Both the position numbers and the translations under genes were made by a program. Positions 1 through 14,700 of a DNA stretch of 64,000 nt are shown piece by piece. The DNA is from Epinephelus fuscoguttatus (Eukaryota; Chordata; Actinopteri; Perciformes; Serranidae): the NCBI RefSeq assembly GCF_011397635.1, contig NC_064757.1, positions 30,079,839 through 30,143,838 on the forward strand, read 5' to 3'. The notes under the pieces are model-generated. The model was not told where the DNA came from and made no database searches. It saw only the letters and a program-made list of their open reading frames with translations. Position 1 is the first letter of the stretch, and the number at the start of each line of letters is the position of its first letter.

Positions 1-24
1 GCTAAGGTACAGTTTTAAATGTAA

Positions 25-1895
<1,871 letters not shown>

Positions 1896-2002
1896 TGGAT
1901 AGCACTTCTCTTGATCTTCAGTGAGCTACCTGTCTGTGTCCCCGTTATGCTTATATATGTGAACACACTGAAGGCCAAAACCTCCATGTACAGATTTCTC
2001 CA

Positions 2003-2008
2003 AATAAA
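2003..2008 (+). promoter_or_regulatory. polyadenylation signal of atp5f1a
   Basis: A canonical AATAAA lies 108 nt after the atp5f1a stop codon, giving a short 3' UTR typical of a highly expressed mitochondrial gene. Cleavage would fall near 2020-2030. Confidence 0.7.
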
Positions 2009-2029
2009 ATTTTACAACCCTAATGAGCC

Positions 2030-3940
2030 GTAAAATTCTTCTGTGCGCTTAACCGTAAGTTTAGTGTTAAGGTTTGTGCCCTGTGATCAGATTCACCAGT
2101 GGCAGAGGAATGAGCACACCATGCTTTTAAACACATTTAATGTGTTTATGAATTTATGTCTTTGAGTGTACCAAAACGCAAAGGTAACAATCCATAATTC
2201 ACCTACAACCGTCATGAATTCTGTTCACTGTAACAAGTTGTTCATAAGAGCATTATATTTAAGAGGGCAAATGAGTGTTTAGACTTGACAAGTGTCTGTT
2301 TTCCTCACTGTTTTGAGGATGGAAGGACTGAACTGTACGCTCAGTTTCTAAACTGGTTGAAACGATGGGGTAAAAATGTTTGATACTATGGTAATAAATT
2401 CAGTGACGCTGTCACACATCAAATCCACTTTGTATTGTCCTGTGTTATATCCCATAAGCTCCTAACTGCTGCCTTTTTCTGGTGAGAAATAGTTACATAT
2501 CTGTGGTTGAAGCTTTGCCTGTCAAATTGATATTACATTATGTAACTCAAGGAAGCTTTACTTTTATATCTAAAAAAAAAAGAGTGAGGTCTGTCACTTT
2601 AACAGTTACCTTCATTATGAATTAAAAAGCATGTTTTATCTATAAATCAAAAAAATGGGGAAGAAAAGATGATTGCATCGAATTGCCTTTTTGTGTCTGG
2701 ACCAAAGAAATTAATTTTAAACTGCTATAATGTTCAAAGGCAGCAAATTACCGAGTTTGCAAAGCGGAAACAGGTGAATGTGTTGAACTGGAGAGACTAT
2801 CAAAACAGTTGCAGATTAGATTTCTATACAATTAATTGCTCTATTTCTAAGCGTGTAACTTTACACCTGTGGGTAATGTGACCATGTGTGCAGCCCTTGT
2901 ACCACTGGTGTCCAGCAGGTGGCCTTAGATGCCACAAAGTAGACTGTGCTACTCAGACTCAACTATAGTTTTCAACCGGTATATGTTACCAAAGGTCATT
3001 TAAACATGAGTCACTGGACTGTATTTGGCCCTGTTGTTAGAACAGCCCGCTGTAGTTTGTTATGCATCTCTTTTTAAATCTTTCATGAGTTTAACATTGT
3101 CAGACTGTTATCAAATGTACCAGCATACACACACAAAAAAAACATTCTCCATGACATATCACAACATGTCAGCAGGGAATGCAGCAAAGTAGTTGAGTCC
3201 CATTTTATCCACTTTCTCCCCACTTTTATATCCTGTTATATAGAAATTAAATAATAAAATTTAAATCTATCACATTTTAAAAAGAAAGGAAAGAGAAGGA
3301 AGATGAAAAATCTACATAATCGAGTAGAACCCAAATACGTGTTTTATTTACTCTTCAATCCTGCTCCTCCTATTGTTATCAGGACTGTAGATCAGTAATC
3401 CTCAACATAGGCCTGCAGGCCAAATCTGGCCCTAGATGGGATGCCATGTGGCCCGCCATTCGTCTTTTAATTCACAGTGAAAATAAACTGATTCACTCTC
3501 TGACTTTTTTTTGCACTTTGAATGTTAGTAAGGTACCAAAGAGCATAAAAAGCATCAAAATAGAGCTTGAGTATTTAAATAAAAGTGTTAGAGGAATATC
3601 TGAACCCCCCAACAGAGGTCCAGGCTGAGCCCCGAATGTCCTGAAATCCTAGAAGCACCCTTGTGTACATCTGACCTATGCAGGGCTGCTTATTCATTTT
3701 ATCTGCTAAATATATCAGTGCTTGTTTATTGGCTGGCCTCCTGTCAATTTGCAGAAGACGCCCCTGGGCAAAGGAAGTTGAGCAAAGTTGAGCAAAGTTC
3801 CCTGCTGTTGATTATTCTACTGGACTTCTAGTGCGGTTTTAACACCTGATTATTATCTTATTGTCTTCGTCACTGCACCATCTGTCACAGATAAAATGGG
3901 AGACGTTTCTGACCAAACCAGCCGCCCATGTTGAAAGTAA
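2030..3940. other. intergenic, AT-rich, no gene recognised
   Basis: Region after atp5f1a. Short open frames (2669-2881 and 3446-3628) have no recognisable family, splice context or codon bias and look random. A stretch at about 3388-3450 (cctcaacataggcctgcagg) resembles the edge of a hAT-type dispersed repeat, but no matching right end was found. Confidence 0.5.
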
Positions 3941-4121
3941 AGGCCAAAACACACCGGCGGCGTCATATGGCGGCGGCGTCAGCTGGATTTCTATTGCACA
4001 CTCCAGTCCGCTAGGCTGGGAAGTACAAAATAGCGCTTTTTCAAGGGCGGTGACGCTGGAAAAATAGTTCGCGGTGCGGCACGTCGACGCGCGTCGAGCC
4101 GCCGCCGGTGTGTTTTGGCCT
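3941..4121. mobile_element. CpG-rich Harbinger-like MITE, 181 bp
   Basis: Perfect 22-bp terminal inverted repeats: AGGCCAAAACACACCGGCGG at 3941 extends two bases to 3962, and its exact complement occupies 4100-4121. They are flanked by a 3-bp direct repeat TAA (3938-3940 and 4122-4124). A 3-bp TWA target duplication is typical of PIF/Harbinger elements. The interior has no coding capacity, is unusually rich in CpG, and contains a 14-bp perfect palindrome at 4084-4097 (TCGACGCGCGTCGA). The intact ends suggest a fairly recent insertion. Confidence 0.8.
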
Positions 4122-4124
4122 TAA

Positions 4125-5528
4125 CAATATGACTACCACCGTGTGAATTTAATTCCTCTCGAGGGATCCACCCTGCTGTTCACAACCTTATTACCCAATG
4201 CTGTTGTACTTGGTGTTTTTGTCTCCCTTCAAACAGGAACAAGAGAAGGTCATACAGTTATTGTGTCAGTTGAGTACTCTGCTCTCTCTGCTCTCTACTG
4301 TCTTATAGGTGGAGTTCAAGACCACTTATGGAGCAATTTGCATCCATTATTCTCCCACTCTTTGAATTTTTAAACAGCCAGTACTGTTTAAAGGATCCTC
4401 TTATCATTGTTGTCTCCTCACAGTTTTCCTATTGTCTCACAGGAGCTGGAAAGATCCTTGTGTGAACTTACTTAAGTAGCCATTATCTCCAGTGGGCTGG
4501 CAAAGTGTGAGGAAAATAAGTAAGTGTAGTGTGAGGAAGATTCAATTTATAACCATTCAGTGCCAATTCTTTTAGAGCTGCCACTGCACATTCTGCACTC
4601 TGAGTTGCTTGTTTCTCCAGTGGCATCACTGCCTGGTAAGATGAAGTGAGACATGTGACATGTGAGAGTGAATGGAGCTGCTTTCAATAAAGACTATTGT
4701 CGAGGTCAGCGTGACAACAAGAGAGAGCTCTGTGGTGCAACAGAAAACATGATGGGTCAGATTTCAGAAGTGGGGGAGGTAGAAGTGATGCCACAGCAAG
4801 ATGAGCAGTTTTTCAGTGAACAGACGTACGTGGAGTCATGATTCAGTATCTATTATGTACACGTAATAATTATGCAATAGTCTTCACATTTTTTAGTGAC
4901 ATACAACATAATCGTGTGATTGATTCAGAGCCACATCACCCTTCCTCACTGCCCCCTTTCATATTGTATTAATTAATTATAATTGTACAATTGTAGTGCC
5001 TTGTTTTTACTGACTAATTTTAAAAGTATTTATTCATTTATTGATGTATATTGTGTACCATGCAATTCCGTTGTATGCTTGCTCACAATGACAACGTTTT
5101 TCTTCTAATGAATGGAAACCAGCTCTTTCGTAAAATAGTTTTTTGCAATTTCCCCAGGAAATTTCACTCACGCCTATTTCTAGACCCCTGCTAAGTTCTC
5201 TTTATGCATCGCATGCATAGCTTCAAATTAAAGTGCTTGGAAAGGAGCACCTATTCATATTACTCTCTGTGTAGTATACCAGCTCTACTGCTGTTTAGCT
5301 GCTTAATCAAATTTGCTCAATAGGGTCAGCAGACTTTCGTCAATAAAGAGACAATAGTGAGGAATTTCATACATCAACACATTCCTTAAAAAAAATACAT
5401 GTAGAGGTATGTGTGACATTATTTGTTAAATTGGCAGTTGAGAATAACTGACACTTTCAGAGGAACTGAAACTGAGTTTCACGTGAGTCAACAGGGTGAA
5501 ACAAAGCCTGGGGATGAAATTTCATACA
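4125..5528. other. intergenic, nothing recognised
   Basis: AT-rich sequence with a short triplicated motif (gctctctctgctctctac) near 4280-4300. No exon, RNA gene or complete mobile element could be supported. Confidence 0.45.
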
Positions 5529-6290
5529 TCCATTCATTTTCAACTGCTTATCCGAAGCCGGGTCACGGGAGCAGCAGGCTGAGTAAAGCACTCCAGACAT
5601 CCCTCTCCTCAGCAACACTTTCTAGCTCCTCCTTGGGGATCTCGAGGTGTCCCCAGCCAGATGAGATAATCCCTCCAGTTTGTTTTAGGTCTGCCCCAGG
5701 GCCTCCCACAGTGGACCATGCCCAGAACACCGCAAATCGGAGGCACCCATGAGGTAACATGATCAGATGCCCGAACCACCTCAACTGACCTCTTTTGACG
5801 AGAAGGAGCAGCGGCTCTACTCCGAGCTCCCTCCGGATGTCTGAGCTCCTTACCCTATCTCTAAGGCTGAGCCCAGGCACCCTTTGGAGGCAAGTCATTT
5901 CGGCTGCTTGTATCTGTGATCTCATTCTTTCAGTCACTACCCAGAGCTCATGACCATGGGTGAGGGTTGGGATGTAGATGAACCAATAAATTGAAAGCTT
6001 CACTTTCTGGCTCAGCTCTCCCTTCACCACGACAGTCCCGCACAGCTCCGGCATCACTGCAGGTGCTGCGGCAAACCGATACTTGAATTCCCTCGCTTGG
6101 GGCTGTAACTCTCTCCAAACCTGGAGGCAAAATCCACTGGTTTCCAGAAAAAAAACACGGCCTCAGGCTTGGAGGTGCTGACTCTCATGCTGACTGCTTC
6201 ACACTAGGCTGCAAACTGCCCCAGTGCTTGCTGGAGGTCACAGTGTGATGAAGCTAACAGAAACACATCATCTGCAAAACTACTTTTTTG
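5529..6290 (-). mobile_element. non-LTR retrotransposon 3' fragment (reverse transcriptase C-terminal region), decayed
   Basis: On the minus strand 6057-5563 reads as a retrotransposon C-terminus, with the diagnostic runs HGHELWVVTERMRSQIQAAE, LSLRDRVRSSDIRRELGVEP and QLRWFGHLIMLPHG. This peptide type is common in teleost LINE-like repeats. The 3' end (about 5530) finishes in GATAAGCAGTTGAAAATGAATGGATG on the minus strand, a decayed form of the usual ATGG-rich tail. The 5' part is truncated and frames shift upstream of 6057. The clade was not assigned with certainty; RTE-like is my guess. Confidence 0.75.
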
Positions 6291-6299
6291 ATCATGTAA

Positions 6300-8789
6300 T
6301 TTAGTCTCCATTCTGCCAGCAGGTGGTTTCAGTTCAACATCCTGTTGCAAGTAGCAACCACTATTTAAAGAGTTTGACAGCTGTTAAAGTTGACTGACAT
6401 TTGTTACAACCGCCATTTTGTCAGATTTGTGACCAGGCAAATATTGACAGGCATCTTTTATCTACTCCACAGATACCCTTGTTAGATCATTGTGTGTCGG
6501 TACTGTTTTTATTACAATATTTTGTGCATGCTGATTTGCAATTTTAATAACAAAGACCATGCTAATAAAGGTAAAGATTTAGGGTACTTTATTGCATATG
6601 ATGGGTTAAGTCTCTGGAGGGAAGGATGAAGTGTGAGGGATGGAGGCTGGCTCTCCGGGGCATGGACAAGTGTGATGATAAATGTGTTGGTAAAACGCGG
6701 GCCGGGGAGCAGAGAAGTGTACCAGGGGAGTTGCAACTTTGATTGAGGGAGCTGTCTCTTCATAAACTTGGATTCGAATGGAGCCCCCTGTGGTTTCTGT
6801 ATTTAAACAAAAGAGAGAAGGAAGATACAAGAGGCAAAAGGGCGTTCAGGGGTTGGGATGTGAGAACTACTTTTGGGCGGAAATTGGATGTGATCGAGGT
6901 GTGGTCTTTGTTCCCGAACATAGTTAAAAAACTACATTTAGTAGAGTTTTATTGTCCTGCGATCAGCTGCTGACCAAGCTAGCCAACTGTCTGAGGTGAT
7001 GCGATGCCAGTACAACATTCAAATAAACTGTTAAAATACTGTTGAGTTAACTGTTATGTATTTTATCATTTTTGACTTTTACCCCTGTGTATGTTCACTA
7101 GATTAACTTTGCTTCCTATTGATTTATGCCACATCCAGTGGATGGTAGAAATGTGAGAGATCCCCAAAGTCAGTTGTATGAAGGACAAAGAGTTGGTCGT
7201 AAAATGCAGCTTTAATGCCAATCTTTCATGGCAGACCATCGCTAAATTGGCAGCTACTAATTCACCAATATATTTCTTTATCATTATAATAGAAGTTGTT
7301 GCCCAGTACTGCTTCCACAGTTCGACGCTGCTTGCTGCAAAGACTTAATTAACCAATCTCTGTCCTCTATCTGTGTTGGAACTGTGTTTAGCCCCCTGCA
7401 TGGCTATACACATAGTAAGTGCAGAAGCATCACATAAGTGGTTTTGCCGGGAGCCTGTAGACCCGAGTTGACATTGATGAGCGTGGTTCATTGCTGTCGT
7501 TGTGTGTTAAACTAAACCTAGTTCCCTTGGTCGCTGTAATAGGATTTAAACTCTTAAGGAGATCTTCAACTCGGACATTAGCAGCCAAGGATCAGCACTG
7601 TGTCTGCTGACAGTTTCCTTTCGTGAAGACAAGCTGACCTCTTCAAAACAAACATGTTTTTCAATGACAACAGAACAGTTACATTTGCATGCTTGTGGTT
7701 TCTATGGTCTGTCTACAAAGACAATGAATGACACGCCCGAGGCAGTGCGTTTTGTTTTTCACATAGGTCTGCATTTCTGAGACAGTTCCTCAATAGATTC
7801 ACACTCTTGGTTTCTCCTCCTTGATGCCATCCATACCTTACACAGCAGTTTCACTTTAAAAAAAAAAGGACAAATCAGCTAATCCACTGCAGCAAATGAG
7901 TCTGCACTTGAGTGTATCGGAAGCTGTACTGTGTCCAGGGGTCTGTTTACCTGCATTGTATCTGCTTTGGTTGTTTCTACAGATAAAACACACAGGAATC
8001 ATTTCCCTCCTTTGTAACAAAGAAGCAATCCGGTGCTCTCTTTATTTGCCACACATTTTTTTCACATTACTGCTCTAAACAACACTGTTTAAAGCTTAAC
8101 ATAAACAGCTTCATACAAACTGTAAAAAAAAAAAAAAAAAAATCAATGCATTGTATTTTTCATTCAAGAAATAACATTAGGGGAGGGACATAACGGCAGG
8201 TAGCAATATAAACAACCACACAAATTATATAATATTATTTCTGAGTTCAGTCTCCATTTAAAACTTAAGGACAGTCCAGGTTTTCTTATTCACAGGTGCC
8301 AGGCTCTCCACAAGCCTGCTTGCAGTGTGCACACAGACGCTCATTATATTCTGGGCAAAAGGAATTTCATTCATTCATGATGGCAACATCAGACCAATAT
8401 ACTCTGGAAACCACATTTCCAACAAGCTCATGCTGTAAAAAAGCAACTTTTCTCTGAGGTAAACACAACATGCTGTGTTTTCTTTTGTCATTCCATAGTA
8501 AGCTGTATTATGTTGGAATTACTGGCACAAAGTTCTGCTTCTTTATATCCCCATAAAGTGCAAGAACCCTCTTCTGTAGTGCACTTTTCTTCCTTAAATC
8601 AAAGTTTACCAACCACACCAAAAATAGCAGCTAAATCCTGCAGCGTCGGTTCTGCGGGGCAAACTGTGTTGAAGAAATGCACAGAAACAGCCAGCAGTTA
8701 AAATCAAACACTTGCAGGTCACTGTTGTGTTTTAGGTCCTCCCTAAGGGGATAAAAGCCCTATACAGTATTGTCTCTGAGGCCTCGTAG
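6300..8789. other. plpp1 3' flank and 3' UTR region, no further gene seen
   Basis: No exon was recognised. A poly(A) run is at 8126-8144. A minus-strand AATAAA (8041-8046) is a possible polyadenylation signal for plpp1 and would give a 3' UTR of about 750 nt, but chance occurrence cannot be excluded. Confidence 0.35.
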
Positions 8790-11700
8790 TCACTCAGTGC
8801 TGCCGTAGTGGTTCCCATTGGAAGGGTTTTCCTGTAAACTGGTGTGTGAGGCTTCCTCCTGTGACACCACTGGGCCCACTGGCTGTTCAAAGAAATTGGA
8901 CACACAGAACACCTGCAGAAATAGAAGTAACACAATTAAAACACATTCGTCTTACTGTAATTGAACATCATCGAAGACCTCTTTAATGTGTTTCTGTGCA
9001 AAATGCTTTATTTATTTTTAACTTTTACCTGTTTAATAAATTATTTATTCATCCTTGTAATAATTTAGTATTTTTATGTCTTCACTCTCAGCGACTGACT
9101 GCTATGTGAGTTGAGAGAAACTCATTGTTCAGTCCCACAGACATTTGTTTTTCAGTTCTAATGGAAATCCCAAACATATTCAACATATCTTGAATATTTC
9201 CACTTGATTTGAATGGTGCAGTCATAAAATATGAAGTTTTGGGTTTAAATATTTCATGAATAGTTGGAACAAGCAGATACAGAATTTATAGTGTACAACA
9301 CTGCCAGACACTTCATGTTATGAGATTATTATTTTTTTAACCTTAAAACTCCTTAAAGGAGGAAACAAAAGTAGAAAACTGCATGCTAGAGGTTTAAGAG
9401 GCGCTGACTTCCCCCTTCAACTGTATATTGTGATAATACTGCATAAAAATGTGATGTGTTTGCCACTTTCCTAACAAATAAAACTTAATCTTTAGATAAA
9501 ACCTACTGTGAGAGTGGCAACTAAGCCTCCCTGCAGGAGGCCAGTGAGCACATCACTCCAGTGATGTTTGTAGTCAGACACCCGGGACAGACCCACATAT
9601 ATGGCAGTGGCAATCAGGAAGAATTGGATGGTGGGACGCAGAAGCCTCGACCACTCTGACTTCAGTCTGGCTTGAATGTACAGCTACAGGAGGGAGAGGA
9701 CATGATTAAAAAAAGAAACAAAAAAGCTGTGGGGTCACACCTAGGCATGCGCTTTATAGCCTATTGCTCAAGCACATATTTACAGTACAGGTGTTGGCGG
9801 CTTGCGCAAATTTGCGGAACAGAGTTATGTCATTTATGATCCCTATACTGTTTTAACAATGACATAAACAAGTCATTTACCAGTAAATCTGACTGCAATA
9901 GCTTGTGAAACCAGGTATGGACAGGAAAACAAATAAAGCAAAGATATATGTTAGAATTAACATTTTTTTATATGTAAGCCACATTTTAGAAGTAGAATAT
10001 ATACTTACTACAAGGAACAGCATGCAGTACATGGAGAAGGATGAATGACCTGAGTAGAAGGACAGTCTGCAAAAGATAAAAGAGATACTGAATGAAATTA
10101 GACACCATCAGCTTCATCAAGTCAGAATGCTGTGAAAACTGTTGCATAATGTCTGCTGTGACTCTTATCTGAGAGAATAACTCTACTGAGGGTCTAACGA
10201 AAAGACACTGTTACACAGTTTATAGTTTGTGCTGTATTCAGTGTTAAATACCTTTTTTTCGTGGTTTATTCGTAAATACCAGATGGTTATAATGTATGTA
10301 GTTAGGCTGCTTACTTATGTGGCTGTCCTTGTACATCTGGTGCTGTGACATTTATTAAATTCCCCAGCAAAGATCAAAGTTATCTTGTCTTATTGATTTG
10401 AACTATGGGAACAGCATGATTCAGAGTTTTAAAATTGAAAAGTCAGGACATATCTTGGCCTGTTGCATCCATTTTTACTATTGTCCTTTTAATCTGTCTT
10501 TTGCAAGTGCTACAACTTTATGGAACTGCAATACTTAGAGGAGCTCTGTACCAGTGGTTCCCAACTGGTGGGTTGCAGTCCTAAAGTGGGTCGTGGGTCC
10601 ATTCTTAATGGCCCACAAGTGACTCGTGAATGTGTCAAGTTTGTAAAAAACACACATTACTTTACAATGAATTTGCGGCACACAGTTTTATGGTAAAGTG
10701 CCATTTCCTGTTGCAGAGTGAGTGAATGACAGATAGCTACTTTACAGGGACAGCAAGCTAGCTCAACGACATTACCAAAGGCAAGTATGACACTGATTAT
10801 ATTAAACTATATGGACCTTGAACTAATGAATAAGGAGAAATCTGGACCCCGTGCCCGGACCAGTTGGGAACCACTGCTCTCTACAATATTCAAAGCATAT
10901 CTATGATTCAGAGGTTGTCTGCACACGGCTCTCAACATGGAGGTGGCTGAACCAGCGACCACCAGCTAACAGTGCAAACACTGCTAACAACAGCAATGGT
11001 GCTAACAGAGCTAACAGTGTTAACCTGATGGGGAACCAGAGGGTGAGCGCTACACTTCTGCAACAACACTGTCTAATTATCAGCGGTCCTTGAGCACAAG
11101 GCAGAGCAATGGTGATTACCTAGCCATAGGGACTGGAATGTACATGCACCACTGCAAGGAACCTTGGCATCTGGTTTGACAGTAATCTTACCTTCGAATA
11201 TCACACTACAAAATTAGTGCAATCATGTTTTTATCAGCTCAGAAACATTTCAAAGATCCGTTCCTTTCTAACTGTTAAAGACACCGAGACCATTTTGCAT
11301 ACTTTTATTTCATCACGGCTCGATTTTTGTAACAGCCTCTTTACCTGTCTAAGTCAGAAATCCCTAGACAGACTACAAATGGTGCAGAACTCTGCTGCGA
11401 GGCTTTTAACCAGAACTAAGAAACACGATCACATCACACCTACACTGGCTGCCAGTACGTTTTAGAATTGTTTTTAAGATTTTATTGGTCACTTTTAAAT
11501 GTCTCAACGGTCTCGGTCCTAGTTATATCACCAACCTTTTAACACCATATGCTCCTACTCGCACTTTACGTTCCTCGGGCAAAGGCCTTTTATCCATCCC
11601 AGAGTCCAGACTGAAAACTGAGGGGGACAGAGCATTTTCAGTCTGTGCCCCAAAACTATGGAACAAATTGCCCGAGGAAATAAGGTCGGTTGATTCAGTG

Positions 11701-14700
11701 ATCTCTTTTAAATCTCTTCTAAAAACACATTTTTACTGGAAAGCCTTTTTTGATTTTATCTGAGTTTTGTCATTTACTGTTTTCATGCATTGGAATTGTG
11801 TACTCTATGTTTTAATTGTTCTGTAAAGCACTTCGTAACATATGTTTTGAAAAGTGCTATATAAATAAAGGTTATTATTATTATTATTACCACCACAACA
11901 ACAAACAACTTGGATTACAGCACACACAGAGGTAGGGTCACTTCAGTCTCTGCTCAGGACACCATTACTCCACTTTATCTTTACATAGCACATAGTTGTT
12001 TGCCGCTATATTAATGCTCTGAGTATCATATAGAGCTCCTTTATTCACTGGAGAATCCCTTGAGGGCACGCCAGCTCGAAAATGAAGGAGCAATTTTGCT
12101 ATATCGGACGACAGTTAACCATGTTGTCAAGTCCAGAGGGTACATGTGTCACAAAGTAATGCAAATAACTGAGCACTCTTGGACTATCATACTCCTTCCA
12201 GTGAGACTCTACTAATACACAATGTTCACGATGTTATTATCTAGTCAAAGGTAATAAAATATGAATGAATGTTGGTTTTTCAGAGGTGGCTCTGGGGGGG
12301 TTTATTGACTCCATGTTCAGGACTATTACCTGGCCTCATCCACCAGGAACTTGTCTCCAGTGCAGGTGAAGTTCTCGATGTATCCGCCGGCTTTGCAGTT
12401 GATGGTATTCCAGACTGGATTGCACACAGCCAGAAAGTTTGGCCGCAGACGGCCGATGGAGTACTTGGCTATGTCTGTCAGAGATTGGCTAGCAGCAGCT
12501 CCAAACACATAGCTCCCCACAGCCTTGTAGACACACGCCACATACTTGGTCCCCAAAGACTGGTTCTTGATGCGGGAGAAGTAAACAGAAAGGCACTCGC
12601 CACAGACGATCTACAGCAGAAGAGATAAGTAAACTCAACAACTGACATTTAAAGGTCGGCGAGCTTGTGGAAGAAGACGACTGTTGACGTACCACAATCA
12701 GCGTGAAGGGGATCATGACTCCTCCCAACAGCTGGTAGGATATGGTGTCCTCTTTGAGGGGGTATCTAATGGACTCATCGTTACAGAAGAACCCCCGTTT
12801 GAAAGGGTTGTGTTGAGGGGTGAGGATAAAAAATGGGAGTCCAACTGTTAAAAGAAAAAAAGATGCAGATAATCAGTATAAATTCAACCTTTCTGCTTGT
12901 TTTAGATCAAAATGCACATCAAATACCCATGGATGCCAGATCGCTGCTAATACATAATGCTAATATTTTACATTTTAGTCACAGGAAACGTGACATTTTG
13001 GTATCACACAGGCATTTCCCCTTTTGAAAAACAAGCTGGTGACTCTTGTTTGTTTCATTTAGCTCCAAGGGAAAAAAATACTGTACAAGTTGCACAATAA
13101 CAGAATGAATTGCTTGAGGCCCGGAGTTACTACAGAACAGCATTGCAAAAGTCTGACACTGGAGCAAAGATGGTGTGATTATCTGAGGAGACTCATTATG
13201 GTGTTAATGTGTAACCAGAGCACATAAAACATGCTCCGACTGGCTTTGGTATTACAGAACTGTACGGAGATGAGGAAGACAGGAACTTCCCCAAACTATG
13301 ATCATTGCTTGTGGTAGATTTTGGCTTTATGTGTCACCACACAGTCACAGAACCTTGTATAGACGTGTTCGTTTAAACCCAGTGCAGGGGAAATTACACT
13401 GACTGCTGTCTTTTAAAATTCTGGATAAACTACAACTTACAGTGACGTCAGTGAGCTATGCTGATCTGATCACATAGTTAATCATTAAAGATATGATCTA
13501 CTGAAGCTAAGATCTGGCTTCCACTTACAAAGCAGTCAATTATGAACAACAAGACAGAGATAGAGGAAGACTAACCACTTTCTCTTTGTTTCTATTTATC
13601 ATTTCCTTCTTTCCTCTGTGCAGCTGTGTGTTATAAATATCTGCATTTTAGTTGACAGTTTGCTGCAACTTGAGTTTTTTATTAGATTGTATGTAGGTAT
13701 TAAATCAATGAGTGTGTTTCCTCTGTGTGAATCCCCTGTATGTTGCAGTTGTTGCAAGATAGTTATGCAGATTAACATACATCTTGCATCCAGACATGGA
13801 GATATTAAAAGGCATTATCTTATCAAACCAAGTACAGACAGTGAAGCAGAGATGTGGAGTTTGAAATGTTTGTCTGTACCTCTGCTAAATGTGTTTAAAA
13901 TTTATTTACATACATATTACAACAGATATTGTGACATATCTAATGCATTAAAGAACTTTATGTGACTTTACTCAACCTGGATGTTTGCCTTGATTTTGTT
14001 TATCTTATTTAACATTTTAATATAGCTGTAAAAGTCCAACATATCTGATTTTATCAGGGACAGAACAACAAAGTCTAGGGTTAACAACCATCAGTGTCCC
14101 TGTTGGGGTTTTAAATTCCACTGGCCTTTATCAAGACATCCATGCAATGCACTAAAGCTAGAAATTTTAATCATGCACACAAATAACTGAACACGTTCTC
14201 AGAAAACAGGCAAAGTTCAACAATATCAAATGCACTTAAAAGAGAAATTACATCTTAAAAGACAACAGTTGTGTGACATAGTTAAAAAGGAAATAGCAAT
14301 TACTCTATAAATAAATTAAACTTATATTAACTGAGTATTTATGTGACTTTTATACAATGATAAAACCTCCTCACGTGCATTTACTCAAGTATTGTACTTA
14401 GGTACAATTTTTAGTTACTGTAGTTGAGTATTACTATTACTAGCTATATGCTGCTTATATTACATTTTAGAGACAAATACTGTAGTGTTTACTCCACCCC
14501 ATTTATTTGAGAGCTCTAGTTACTAAATACTGTGTATATTAACTTAACTTGACATAAATTAAACATTAAATTGTTTGCATATTATTGATTTAATGACAAA
14601 GGAGTCACCTATATGTAAAATAAGCTTCACCTTGACCATGTACACCAGTAACACTTACATGCTTCCGTAACTTTAAATAGCCTAAAAAGAAAATTACAAA

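Noticed and set aside
13618-13965. 115-aa plus-strand frame in plpp1 intron 1
   Set aside because: No recognisable family, composition like random AT-rich DNA, no supporting context.
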